From Diplosphaera chodatii (lineage: Eukaryota > Chlorophyta > Trebouxiophyceae > Prasiolales > Stichococcaceae), in assembly GCA_032358165.1 (NCBI GenBank), contig JAALGY010000030.1, positions 124,001 through 188,000 of the forward strand: DNA of 64,000 nucleotides, in the 5' to 3' direction. The notes under the pieces are model-generated. The model saw only the letters and a program-made list of their open reading frames with translations. It searched no databases and was not told where the DNA came from. The stretch's first letter is position 1, and every line of letters starts with the position of its first letter. Shown here one piece after another: positions 10,783 through 22,705 of the stretch. The position numbers and the translations under genes were made by a program.

Positions 10783-12228
10783 TCACACGCCTCTGATCAG
10801 GATGGCCTGGCCGAACTTGCAGTGCTGCGCCACGGTGCAGCTGTACCTGCACGCAGGACCAAATCATAGCTGAGGAATATACGCGGGTTGAAGTCATGCC
10901 GACTCATGCCGAGCTGAATTCAAAGCACATCTCATCAATGGATGCGTGCTGGCAGAGTGCGATGGGCAGTGCTTGTGCGCCACAGGAAGCTGCTGCTGGT
11001 TTGCCGCGGCATTGTGCAGGGGTGGCAGCAGGACAGGGCCCCACCAGTAGAAGCCCTTGCCCACGCGGATGGTGAAGGAGCTCCTCGCCTTCGCCTTGGC
11101 CAGCTTCCGCTTCGCCACGCACCCTGCACAGAAGTTCGAGTCACCGTCGGCAGGCGGCGGTGCACAAGGAACAAGGAGGGAGGCAGACCTGGAGCTGGCA
11201 CGCGCGGCGCCGTGCTCTGGCAGCTGCAGCAGCGTGGCCTCGGGCAGCACGCCGCCAAGAGGGGGAGCAGCAGGCAGCTGCAGCAGGTGCGCACTGCGCA
11301 GCATCGGCATATGCATGTGCGATGGAAGCACTGCAGGGCAGCTGGGGTACTGCTGCAATGCCAGCAGACGGCTAATGAAACATAGCACTGGTGATCAGCG
11401 GCTGCACAGCAGGTCAGCTGCAGCCGCTGCATGCGGCAGTTGCCAGGTGCCGCCGGCCGCAGCAGTGTTGCGATCACAACACAGGGAACGCAGCGTTGCA
11501 CGCGCCGTTGGGCCGTTGCATAGGGCCAGGAGCATCGCAACTGATTTTTTTCAAAAGGAGACAAGATGATGAATGTTGCCACTCACTCCGTGTGCTCTTC
11601 TCGTTCAGCTTGCTAACCGCCAGGTCGTGGAAGCCCGACCACTGGAACTTGACCAGGCTGCCCGCCTTGAGCGTCAGCGGCTTGTAGGACTTTGTGGTCC
11701 AGACGATCGTCTTGGTGGCTGCGACATGTGCAGTATTTGAGGCTTCAGATGTTGACGTCCATTGTTCAGATGGACCAAGCTGAAAGAGAAGGCGCAGCGC
11801 CTCGAAGAGAGGCAGCCACGACCGTCAGCAGGTTTACGCAGGTACAGAAGCGTCGTAGGGGTTTGACCGGTGAAACGTTGCAGGAACAATCGGATCAAAC
11901 TTATTCAGCTTGATGGGAGACAGGAGTCGGCTCCATCGCCACTACAGGGGTATGCTCTCATGACTGCCCGGTCACACAGCCTCGTGTGCTCACCCAGGAG
12001 CTTCCTCGATGTGGCGCTGCGCTCGAAGTCGCTGGACTGCGCGCTGCACCCTGCAAACGTGTAGGGGGGAAAAGTGTCGGTATTGTGGGAAACCTGTCCA
12101 CTGTGGCGCATGACTGGGTGTCTCAAACAGCCCACAGCACCCTGAGGAGCATCAGGTGCGAACGGCGCAGCACCTGCGGCGCAGAGCAGCAGCACCGCGG
12201 CGCTGAAGACGATGCCTGCCGGCCTCAT
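10783..12228 (-). CDS. Secreted phytocyanin (stellacyanin-like blue copper protein)
   Basis: Phytocyanins are small extracellular or membrane-linked type I copper proteins. Exons on the minus strand: 12228-12174, 12050-11994, 11718-11587, 11123-11045 and 10846-10783, all in phase. A signal peptide (MRPAGIVFSAAVLLLCAAG) is followed by a cupredoxin fold: TIVWTTKSYKPLTLKAGSLV, the first His ligand in FQWSGFHDLAV, then RSSFTIRVGKGFYWYSC (Cys ligand) and QHCKFGQAI (second His and the axial position). The axial residue aligns with Gln, as in stellacyanins, not Met. At about 130 residues it is a single domain with no clear C-terminal tail or GPI signal. A basic insert (KRKLAKAKAR) replaces the usual loop; this could be partly a splice error, but the phase fits well. 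Confidence 0.8.
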
Positions 12229-12802
12229 GGTGCCGATCGGCTGATCGGGAAACCTGCCTTTCAAGCTGGTGGCAACGCTGCAGCCAAGCGCGACAGCTTC
12301 ACGAGTACGGCTGCTTCAACGGCGTTGACACTGCAAATGTCAGCGCTCTGTGATGCGCGGGTCCGTCCTGCAGCCGGCATTCTCGCCAGCTGTGCGCTAC
12401 GAACGGAAGTCACGTGTGCCCAGGGTTTATGTACGGGACGTCTCACAAGACGCACAACAGACGGCTGCTTTCATCCAGCTGTAGCATTTTAACACATCCA
12501 GAGATTCCTTTCCGACACTTACACTTCGGGGTGGGACGTTTCATACCACGAAACCTGGCAGGAGCATTGGAAACGCCACCACAAAACAACTGCGCACTAG
12601 GAAGCAGCCGACCGCTGCATGCACACCCCACTCAAACCTCACGTCGACAAAACCAATAGTCTGAGTTTGGTCCAGCATGTGCACCGGTGATTATGCGCAC
12701 ATGCACCACCACAGAAGCCCGCCACTAGATGACCGTAGTTGTCAGTGTCCATCACATGCGAATCGGGGCCTGACTGACAACCCAACAATGGGCGCCCTTT
12801 TA
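12229..12802. other. Intergenic region
   Basis: This lies between the phytocyanin start and the 3' end of the next minus-strand gene, so it should hold that start's promoter and the other gene's 3' UTR. No supported exon was seen. Confidence 0.4.
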
Positions 12803-14010
12803 TCATCTGCCCCACTTGAGCCGTTGCCCCTTCTGCCTCTGCAGCAGCTGAGCCCGGTCCGCCAGCTGCAGCCGCTGCAGCTGCTGTGCCGCCTCTACTT
12901 CCTCTGCTTCCGCCTCGCCCGCGCCGGCACGCCCGGCCGCCGCAGCAGCACTCTGGCCGCCGGCGGCGGGGTCGGCACCCGACGCCTGCGCAGCGGCAGC
13001 GGCGGCGGCGGCGGCGGCCTTCTCAGCCTTCTCTGCCTTCTCAGCCTTCTGCCGGGCGCGCTTTGCCGCCTTCTTGGCGTCCGCCCTCTGCGCCGCGCTG
13101 CCGGCGCCGCCGCCCGCCGGCTCAGCCGCAAGACCCTGCTCCTCCTGCAGGCAGGCGGTCAATCTGACGCCGTGCGCTACCCAAGTGGACCGGTGCAGCT
13201 TCAAACCTCACCACAGCTCTGCCGCCGGCCGATGTGCGCCTAACACTGCATCAGCAGGTGTCGCATCGCACACCAGACCGGCATGCAGCTGGCCGTCACA
13301 CGCTGCCCACCTCCAGCAGCGCCTGGGCGGCCGCGTCGGCCTGCGCCGCCGCCGCGGCCTCCCGCCGCCGCCGCGCCGCCGCAGCCGCCTCCATGTCCGC
13401 CACGCCGGCGAACAGCACCCCGCACCTGCCGGCCAGCACGTCGTCGACCTGCGCCGCGGCAAACACTCGTGTCAGGTTCGAGGACTTGAGGGGTTCAGCT
13501 GCACCCTGGAATCATAAAAAGCCCAAATTGACAGTGGGCAGCAGAGCCACCAGCATGTGATATCTGCAGAGGGTTGGTTGGGGTGATGTGCCAGCTCGCA
13601 ATGCATCCCATAAGATTAGGTTCACCACCTGCACAACGCGGTTGAATGCCAATACCCTGGTGCAGCACGGCGCTGATGTATGGTAAGCGGCACCGCAGGT
13701 GGCGCAACCGCGGCGCAGAGCAACGAGCTGTTGAGCTGGCTACAGGGTTGGTCAAGGTGACCTGCGTGTGTGCAGGGCCCACCTGCGTGAACATGGGCTG
13801 CAGGCGCCGCTGCTGGTCCGCAGCCAGCGCCGCCCGCAGCTGGCGCTGCAGGGCGGCCCAGCCGCTGGCTCGGTCGGCCGCCGTGACCTGCCGGGCCTCC
13901 GGGTCGGCCGCCAGCACCACCGCCGCCACCGCGCAGGAATCCTGGAGATTGTGGAAGCACCCCACCGGTCGTTGTGAAGTTTTGACGGTATGTATCGCCC
14001 CGGGGGCAGG

Positions 14011-14055
<45 letters not shown>

Positions 14056-16937
14056 AAGGTCAACATGGCGAGCGCCCTGGCGCCGTGAGTTGCAGAGCAT
14101 GCCGGCCAGCGCCTCGCGCTTTGAGCATGAGGCACCGCTACAGGGCACCATGACACTTGACGCCACTTGCTACCTTCGCAACAGGCTGTGTTGCTTCACA
14201 CTCTAGGATGCGTCTAAGATGCCTGGAAATGTCATGTGCAGGGAGCGTCGACGTGTGTCATCATCTGCTGAACAGCAGGAGGCCGCCCACCTCGACCAGG
14301 CCGGGCGTCAAGCAGGCGCGCAGCGGCAGGTGCCACAGCTGCAGCACGGCCTGCAACAGCCGGCCCGTCATCTCCGACGCCTGCCTGTCTGCAGGGTGGG
14401 GCGACGGCCCGACGCCGGCGGCGGCCGCCGCCGCGCCCGCTGCCAGAACGGCCACGCCCGTCACAGCGAGGACTGCGAGACCCGACATCGCGGTGGCCGC
14501 CAGCCGCATGCCGGCCGCATCCAGCGCGCCTGCTGCGTCCGGCGCGCCTGCTGCCGCTCCATCGCTGGTGCCGGTTGCTGCATCGCTGGGGGCAGCATCG
14601 CTGGCCGCCGCATCGCTGGTCGCTGCGCCGCCAGGGCCCCGGCGGGCTGCCGCGTACAGCAGCTGCCGGTGCGCCAGCTCCCACATCCCCAGGCAGCACA
14701 GCAGCAGCTCGCGCAGCACGGAATCAGTCAGCGGCGGCGGCGGCGGCGGCTCTTCTGACGCAGCCGCCGCCGCCGCCGCTGCCGTCGCTGCCGCCGCCGC
14801 CGCTGCCCGGCCGCGGCCGCCGGGCGGCTGCCCCCTGGGGGCTGCGCAGCTGGCGGCTGGGACGGGCGCCGCTACAGGGCAGCCGGTCCCGACGCCCAGC
14901 GCCACGTCAACGGCGCCGAGGGCTACCGCTGCCGCCTGTGAAGCAAGGTACCGCTCACGGTTCAACCCTGGAAACTCAAAATTCAAAGGAAAGTTGTTTC
15001 GACATGGTGGTCTGATAAGCTGTAGGTTTGCCAGGCTGTGAGGTGCACAGATCTGCTTCGTGCAGGTACACAATCAGATCAGCAGCATTTGAGCCTGTGG
15101 GTCCTGCAACTGTCGCCTTAAACAATGACAAACCCATCCCACCCTGGGCCAGACTGCGAGATACGACCACACTCATGGGTACACAATCCCTCTGTGACCT
15201 TTGCCTTCGCAAGCCCATTGAACACTGATATTTCGGCTCTGCGCCGTGCTTCCTGGACCCACCTGCGCCGCCAGTCGGCAGCCCGCCGGCAGCAGCTCAG
15301 GCAGCGGCGGCAGCTTGATGTCCAGCCCGGCGTAGTAGTCGAGCATCCTGCACGGAATACCCATCGCCGCGGCCAGGCCCTGTAGCGCATCTGCTTCCTG
15401 CAGCACCTGCGCGAGCATGCCACCAGCGGATTGGATGCACCAGGCACTCCATCAAAAATACACTAGGCTGGTACTGCAGGTCAGCCGTTCGCAGAGGGCC
15501 ACACACCCTGTGGCGCGTTCGGACGATCACACAACTTGAAGCTGACGACAAGGGAGGACCTGCCACGCCAACACCCAGCATATACACCGTACCGTTCCAA
15601 CAACCTGTCCATGCTCGAGCAATTGCCATGTCGCCATGTCATGACATGTCAATTATCAATGTCATGTCCCCAGACTCAAAAAAACCCCAGGCTCGCCTCC
15701 AGGACCTTGGACGGCGAGTGGGTGTGGCCGGCGCCGCCCAGCAGCTGCAGCGCCGACGCCGCGAGCAGGCCGCCCGCCTAGTCCGCCACGCACGCCGCCG
15801 CCTCCAGCAGCCGCCGCCGCCGCCCCAGGCCGCCCACCTGCAGTGCTTTCCGGCATTTGACCTTCCTGCTTGCGATACTGGTCTTGCGATACTGGTAGGC
15901 TTTCAAGCGCTAGAGCTGATGCCATTAGGAGCTGGCAGGGCTTATGGCCAAGCGGTGCTAGGCGATCACAGCCGGCAGCGCTTGCCGCCACGACACCGAG
16001 TCCCCCACAGGGCATGCTGTGTCGTGCAGCGCGAGTGCGATGAGACAGTGTTGCGCCGGGTGGCAGACAAAGCTGCTGCACCTCAGGGTGCAGCGCTGCC
16101 TGAAGGTTGGTGGGCCCTGGAGACTGGCTCAGCCATGTTTATGCACAGCGCGCAGGAGCATCGCCGCCGGCGACACCTGCGACGCATCAACGGCAACCTC
16201 TGTGCAGCCAATCTGATGGTGTGTCATGCACAGCTGCTGAGCAGCGGAGAGCGACTGGTGTGTCTGGAGCAGCAGGCAATGCATCTGTGCAGCTTCCGAG
16301 TCCTGCAAAGCCTCCGGCGATGTAGCATGCACCAGAAGGGCAAAGCCCTTCACAGGTCGGGCGGCTGCCGTCGCAGGCCTCGTGGCGCCTCACCTGGATG
16401 TGCAGCCGTTGGTGGCCGCGCGGTGTGCGCAGGCAGCCTGCAGACATCGGCGGCGCCGTCGGCGGCGCCGTCGCACAGCATGCGCAGCGTGCGCGCCGCC
16501 AGCGCCAGCGACGGCAGGGCCTCGACGCAGCAGGTGTCCGCGGCAAAGTCGGTCCAGGTCACGAGCGCCTGCACCGTCCTGAGCAGCTGGGTCGCCGGCA
16601 CGGCGGGGATTGCCGCCGCTGCAGGGCTGCCGTCCTGCAGCAGGGCCCTGAGCTGGTGCTGTTGGCCGGCTGCTGAGGTGTCGTTGTCTGCCACGGCGTC
16701 CGACAGCAGGCAGCTGCAGAGCCGCATCGTGGTTGACAGCAGGTGCTCGGCTGCTTCCTGCTGCCAGGGCGTGCTGCCTGCTGTCAGCGCCGCCGCCGCC
16801 GCTGCCGTGGCTGTGCTGACCCGATGCATGCAATTGGAGCGGCGGACCACGATGCCACCACCGCCGCCGCCGCCGCTGACACAGCAGCGACAGCGCTGTT
16901 GCAGGCATGTCATGGCACCTGAGTTTGCCATTCTCAA
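12803..16937 (-). CDS. Divergent member of the helical/U-box family, U-box absent; possible broken gene
   Basis: Minus-strand exons that can be defined: about 16850-16394, 15837 to about 15690, 15406-15263, 14935-14291, 13941-13783, 13448-13311 and 13144-12803. The order of features copies the right-hand array: a block ending LTPGLVE before a GTGGGC donor (array: GLVHPLLE), then VVLAADPEARQ...WAALQRQLR (array: AAALAADQALQ...WAAAKQRCR), then DDVLAGRCGV...AAAQALLE (array: EDMLSRVEAV...SAMQELL), then EEQGLAAEPAG and a Lys/Arg-rich KKAAKRARQKAEK (array: EEQPVGTSGQ, KRARKKAARQ). It then ends in Ala/Glu-rich coiled sequence instead of a U-box. The 15.8-kb exon has an in-frame TAG at 15780-15778 that interrupts otherwise good coding sequence. 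The N-terminus is not resolved; 16937 is the upstream limit of the open frame. Confidence 0.5.
14012..14055 (+). repeat. (CTG)n trinucleotide repeat in intron
   Basis: About 14 uninterrupted CTG units lie on the plus strand within an intron of the minus-strand gene; on that strand it reads (CAG)n and comes shortly before the acceptor at 13942. Confidence 0.9.
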
Positions 16938-17925
16938 GGGTCATTGACGGCTGTGCATGCTGGGCATGTGGAGCTCGCAGCACTGGAAATCGGAAAGTTT
17001 GCACGTGCTTGTCGTCATCCGGCAGTTGGCAGCTAAATTCCAACATCTGGCCACTCACAAGGAGGTTGGGTGATCCGCTCGAGGAAGCACGATGTGGTGT
17101 TTGTCACCCACCCTAACACGTGATGAGATGTGGCTATGCACTCCCTCATGCTCGAACCAGCATCTTGATTGCCACGCAGGAGGAAGAGCAGCAAGCCACA
17201 GCACACCAAACCAGCATGCAACCGCAGCAGCCGTCAAGCAGCAAGAAGGCAGCAAAGCGAGTCCGACAGAAGGCTGGCAAGGGCGCTGGGTGACGGAAGG
17301 CGGAAGGAGCCTGTGTGGGCATAGCTGGTGACGATGCCGCAGCTGGCGATGTGCTACAGCTGTGCACATGATGGCAGCGTGAGACTGGCGCCGCTCCCAA
17401 CAGCTGCGGCAGTGTGGCACCAGCCATGCCCTGCCTGTCAGTCTTTCCAGCTGGGCTGCTGACAATCGTACTTTGATGGTGGTGTGCAGTGTGTACATCT
17501 GAGTGTTTGCTGCTGCTTTACTCGCTGGTCTAGGAGGCTCTACAGTGGCTGCAAAGCTATGCAGGTGAAGTGAGTGTGTGCCTGGGCAAGGTCAGCGCAT
17601 CGTGTATTGCTGCACATCATGTGTACCATGGCAATGCTGGATAGGATGCCAAGTGCATGTGAACATTAGCAGCTTCTGGTGTCGGCTGCACAGTGCCCAG
17701 TGGAGTACACGCTTGGTTTACAGACCAAGAGCATCGATTGGTCTACAGACCAAGAGCATCAAGCTTTATACAGCACAGCTCTATCTGTTCACAAACCCAA
17801 TCACCAGTCAATCAGGCATACCGCCTGCAACTGCCTAGTTAGTCTACAGTTTGTCAAACGGAAAAAGAGGATAGCATACAAAGGTGACGACAACAGACAT
17901 ACACGTTTAGCTACCATCAGCGAAA
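16938..17925. other. Intergenic region with a small direct repeat
   Basis: This lies between two minus-strand genes. A 20-bp unit (GTTTACAGACCAAGAGCATC, and GTCTACAGACCAAGAGCATC) occurs twice at 17714 and 17741. No supported exon was seen; the real 5' end of the upstream family member may extend into it. Confidence 0.4.
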
Positions 17926-20900
17926 TCAGCTTGCGCGCCCCTGCAACAGCTCAGCACCCTCGCTCGGATCTGCGTCATCATCAAGCTCGGCCCCCAGGCT
18001 ATACACCGGCGACAGCCGCGTCTGCAACCGACCGCCAGCACTGCCGTTGCTGCTCACGCCCCTGCCCCCCGGTCTCCTCCTGGAATAGCTATCAAAGCTG
18101 AACGCTGCCGACACGCGCTGCCAGACCGAACCCTGCCGGCTCTGCTGCTGTTGCTGCTGCCCCTGCCGCTGCTGCTGTTGCTGCTCCCTAATATCATAAG
18201 CGTCATGTGATCCATTTGCGGGCAGCCGCGCCCCCATCTCCACATCTGATGCCAGCTCAGCGCTGCTGTCGGACTCGGCACCGGTGCTGCCGTCTGTGCG
18301 CTGCAGCCGGGACCGCCCGCGCCGGCTGTGCGGCGGGTGCAGCGCTGCGAGGTTCTCGGAGCTGCTGCCCGTGTGCCGCGCCAGGATGTGCGCTGCGTGG
18401 ACAGTAGTGCAAGGCTTGGCTCATCAAGGAAATGGTTGCGGACGTGCCAGGCGATGTGCGATCCGTGAGTAGGAGCAGTCAATGGTTTTTGGCACAAGTC
18501 TGGCAGGCAGGTCACGATGCACGTGTCCAAGCCACACACCCAGACCACGGCTTACACGCGGGGAAACAAACCTGTGGAGTCCAGGCCTGGCACGAAGAAC
18601 TTGCTGGGGCAGCGCCGCATCCGGCGGCCGCCGCCGCCGCCGCCGCCCGCCGGCTGTCCGCCGTCAGCGCCGCCGCCGGCCCCGCCCACCAACTCGTACT
18701 GCCTCCGCTCAGCGTGCCTGCAGACAACACTGGGCCACACGCCTTTACGTACCTCACACACCATGATGTGCATCCGCTCGGGCGCAGTCCTGTGGTCGAA
18801 CATGATGGTGGTTGCACTGATGCCCTTGAATGGCAGCTGTGGCCGTTCACACACAACAGCTGCAACGTCGCCTCTGAGACGCTGTTCCTGGGCCCTGACA
18901 GCACCCCGACACCTGCTGCATCCCAGATGATGCTCCTTCTTCGACATCTAGACGACAGAGCAGCCCGTGGAGCTGCCCTGTATACGAAGCCAGAAGCAGC
19001 ACCATCTGCAGATCATTTTGAACCTGCTTGCTGCGTCAAGGGCCGACAGTGCAACTGGAGATCTGTTGCACTCTGTGCGACTGACAGCATCCACTTCGGG
19101 GCGGACCGGCATCGCGGACATATGGTCGTGAGTGGATCCTGCGCTGTTGTCGTGCTGCCTATTCATGGTTGTCGTTGGCCAGCTGGCACGGCTGATGTTG
19201 CATTTGCAACATGGTTACTTTGAACCCTTAAACCCTTAAAATCGCCAACTCAATTGGTGGCAGCTCACCTGCGGCGATCGTCCGCCAGCTTGGCATAGAT
19301 GACTAATGACACGCCGGCCAGGATGATGCCCATGGCCGCCACGTCGCGCCCCGCCAGCAGCTGCCCCAGCACCGCCGCCGCCAGCCCCGACGTCAGCAGC
19401 GGCTGCAAGGCTCAAAATTCACATGTCTGAGTTGGTAGGACTGCCATGGCCCCGCCAGCAGCATGCTGCACAATCAGGGTGCAGAGTCCGGCGGCTTGCA
19501 AGGATGGCCTTTGGGGAGCGGGCCATAAGTTGTGTTGGTGCTGCGGCGTGTCGGTGCGGGTGGGCCCCAGTTGACCGCTTCTCACACCTACTTTGTGAAC
19601 AGAGGTGCCACGGAATCACGGGAGCTCCCCGTCACCCAGCACCTGCTTTGCTCTCACGGTGTTTAACAAGACGTGGCAAGGCGCGCCTGCAGGCAGCTGT
19701 AGATGGAGGGCACGACGGCGGAGCAGCGGCCGACGGCCCAGCAGATGCCCAGGTGCGCCGCCCAGGAGGTGCCCCAGGACGCCCACAGCAGCGCCGCCCA
19801 GGCCGCCCAGGGTATAGCGCCCCAGTCCACCTGCGCGGAGTAAGTTCTGCAGAGTGATGGCGATGTGAGGGTGCGAGACGCTGCTGCATAGTTTTGATCT
19901 CATGCAGGCCAGCCTTTCCCCCTGGAAAACCATCTGCTGTATGGCACCTCCAAGATGCCATGTTGACATGCAGGTAGTCTGATCGCACTGGCAGGGGAGC
20001 CAAGGGATGTCCTGTGACAGCTGCTGCAGTGAGTGATGGCAGTGGGCAACAGCTTCCCAGAACTCCCGTTTTGAAGGACAGTGACATGCTCACTGCAAGT
20101 GAAGCCTCACCGTTGTGAAGTCCCTGACCGCCAGCGCCGCGATCGCCGACCCGCCGACGACCGAGGCGGACAGAAACGCGGAGAAAGGGTACGGCCGCCG
20201 CGCCAGGTACTGCTGCAGGATGCACAGGTACACCGCGAAGGACAGGCAGTTGCCCAGCAGCGCGAGCAGCCCGACCGTGTTTGCCCTGCAGTGAGAATGA
20301 GGCAGTCGACTGGAAGCCTGATCGTGTTGCCCCTGCATCTTGGGACCACTGATTTGACTGCAGCGGTCACTCTGAAGGATGCTCACGGGATGGTGTTGCT
20401 GCATGTCGTGTCCATATTGGCAGGCTCCTCAAATAATTCTCAATGGCTGGGGAGAAGCGCTGCAAAAGAGGACAACACGCACTGGTGGATGTCCAGCTGG
20501 TCGGCCTTGACCAGCACCAGCGCGCCCAGCACCGACAGCACGATGCCAACACCCTGTAGCGAGTGGCAGACATTCGCACGCTGAGACGTGTGTCAGGTTA
20601 CAGCTCGGCGCATGGTAGGAAACCATGCAGGCAAGGACAGGGCAGTGCTGGCAGCACACCAGGTGCAGCATGGCTATGCAAAAAGGGAGGCCACGATGCG
20701 CTCGTGTCCAAGAATGCCGCTCAACAGCGGCTGGCAGCCCACCTTGACGACCGAGATGCGCTCAATGCCAAAGGCGGCCGAGATCAGCGCCACATACACC
20801 GGCACCGTGGGCGCTGCAGGTGACACACGCACAGGTGAGTGACAGCACCACCAGCCGCGGCAACGACCAGCTGCATCACCAACAGAGCGCACTTGAGCCC

Positions 20901-22266
20901 ATTGCTGTACTTTGCGCAAACTGACATGCCCATATGTCTGGCCAGACATACATATGTGCATATCGACGGCCACATCAGAGCAGCGATGGAGAACCCAGGT
21001 AGTCAGATCAGCATGTGTGCATGTTGGGGTGCCTAGATGTGGAGGCCACATGCCAGTCAAGCCCAGCGGCGGCCAATGGCCAAGCAAAGAAAGTCCCTCT
21101 GCAAATGCCTACAACCCTACAGAGCTGGCCCGTGCGTGCTCACTGTAGTCGCCACACGTGAGGAGCAACAGCATGACACCCTGCGGCCTCACTGAAGATG
21201 CCGGCGTAGGCGGCGCCCGCCAGGTGGTTGCCGATGAAGATGGTCGCCTGCGTCACGCCCACGCCAAACACGCCCAGCGCCAGGAACCAGGGGCCATCGC
21301 TCAGCCGCGGCACGTAGTCCCCCTCCTGTGCAAACTTGCATTATGCATGTTGCAATGTGCATATCAGACTAAAACCATGACAACTCTGTCAGTTGGTCGC
21401 AATGTAGAGGGTCACAACAGCGCATGCAGGCCGCGAGCGCCGTGCGAGAGCCGGGTTGCACAAGGTGCCGTGGTCGTCAAACAAATTGTGCAGGGGCATC
21501 CTGCTACTGGATCGTCTGACAAGCCTGGTTTTCATGCTGCATGACTGCGTCAGCAGATCGAAAACAGACAGCCGTGCAGTGCCCACCTGCAGCCGGGCGG
21601 ACAGCAGCAGCAGGGGCAGCGCGATGGCGATGCGCAGCGTGGAGTACACCAGGGGGGGTATCGCCTCCAGCGCGGGGTGGCTGCTGATCGCCATGACCGC
21701 AAAGCACAGCTGCAGCCACCTTGCAAAAGGACGTCATGCCCACAAGCTTTCGTGGAGAGAATATTGCATCTGGAATGAATGGTGGCGCACAACCGGAATC
21801 ACGAGCACCCGAAACATGCATGAGTGTTGCTGCTCCTGAAATGAGGTAGATGGAGTACCTGTGCGTTAAACAGCACGGCGTGCGGGAACCAGGCCGCCGC
21901 TGTGACGCGCTGCCACGCCGTCTGCGGCTTCGCTGCTGCACCGCCGCCATCCGGGCCGGCTGCGGTGATCTCGTCGAAGGACGACACGGCGTCGAATGTG
22001 GGGTCGTCCCGCTCCAGCAGCACGCTGACCGGGCTGCCCTGCCTGCGCATCAGGGGGCAGGACTCACCGCCGCCGCAGTCCGGCAGCGCCCCCATGCAAA
22101 TTGGCTCCAAGCTTCGCACTCGGCAACGCAGGCTGCACAACGCAGGGTGCAATATGGAACTTGCAGTACGAGACGACGGCTGCTGCGAGATCAACGGAGC
22201 GCACTCGCTGCTGGCGTCATCTTTGGCGTGGCGCTGCGGCGGCCATGGCGCTGCCTCCCGGGACAT
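17926..22266 (-). CDS. EamA/DMT-family membrane transporter
   Basis: A drug/metabolite-transporter superfamily protein with about ten membrane helices; the substrate is not deducible. Exons on the minus strand: 22266-21859, 21709-21587, 21325-21193, 20813-20743, 20553-20483, 20285-20111, 19830-19687, 19402-19269, 18717-18572 and 18392-17926; phases join. Family landmarks include AYAGIFTPTVPVYVALISAA, FGIERISVVK, and the last helices (IYSCLQPLLTSGLAAAVLGQ then GIILAGVSLVIYAKLADD). The N-terminus carries an acidic cytosolic segment and the C-terminal tail is long, polar and Gln-rich. The intron after exon 7 has a GC donor (CTGCAG|GCGCGC at 19686-19685); no GT alternative keeps the LQPLLTS junction. 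The exact start of exon 7 is the least certain boundary. It faces the MBL hydrolase across a short divergent promoter region. Confidence 0.82.
20933..20950. repeat. 18-bp perfect palindrome
   Basis: TATGTCTGGCCAGACATA reads the same on both strands. It lies in an intron of the EamA transporter gene and is followed by another CATATG. It could be a protein-binding site or chance. Confidence 0.85.
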
Positions 22267-22705
22267 TCACCGGCTGCAGTGGCCAGCGGCAGCTGAGGCG
22301 GCTGTTCACTTCGAGTGCAGGCAGCGGAGGCGTAGTTGCGGGTGCAGTGTGCTCCTGTGTGCAGGTGTCTGTCAGTGTCGTGCAGCGTGCACAAAGGCCG
22401 TCGTGCTGGCAACCGCTGGAATGATGCAATGCTGTGCGAGAAGATCGCGCTGCTGCAAGGTCCCTTGCTTGTGATCCTGCTCGAGCTGAGTCTGTTGCAG
22501 GCTTGCAGCCGGTTTTGCAGCAGGTGTCAGTGTTTGGCTTCCATTGATGATGCATGTTCACTGCATGTTCACGCTGAAGGGTGGGCGACAGCGTAGCTTC
22601 GGTGCTGGTGCGAGGCGTGGTGCCCACACGTGTGCCCGCACCACTGCACAATCTGCACATGCAGCACCCGCTCTCGCCCCTGCAGGCACCGCACCTGTCA
22701 TCATC
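22267..22705. promoter_or_regulatory. Divergent promoter region
   Basis: About 440 bases separate the start of the EamA transporter (minus) from the start of the MBL hydrolase (plus). No TATA box stands out. An in-frame upstream ATG for the hydrolase exists at 22544 but lies before the obvious signal peptide. Confidence 0.45.
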
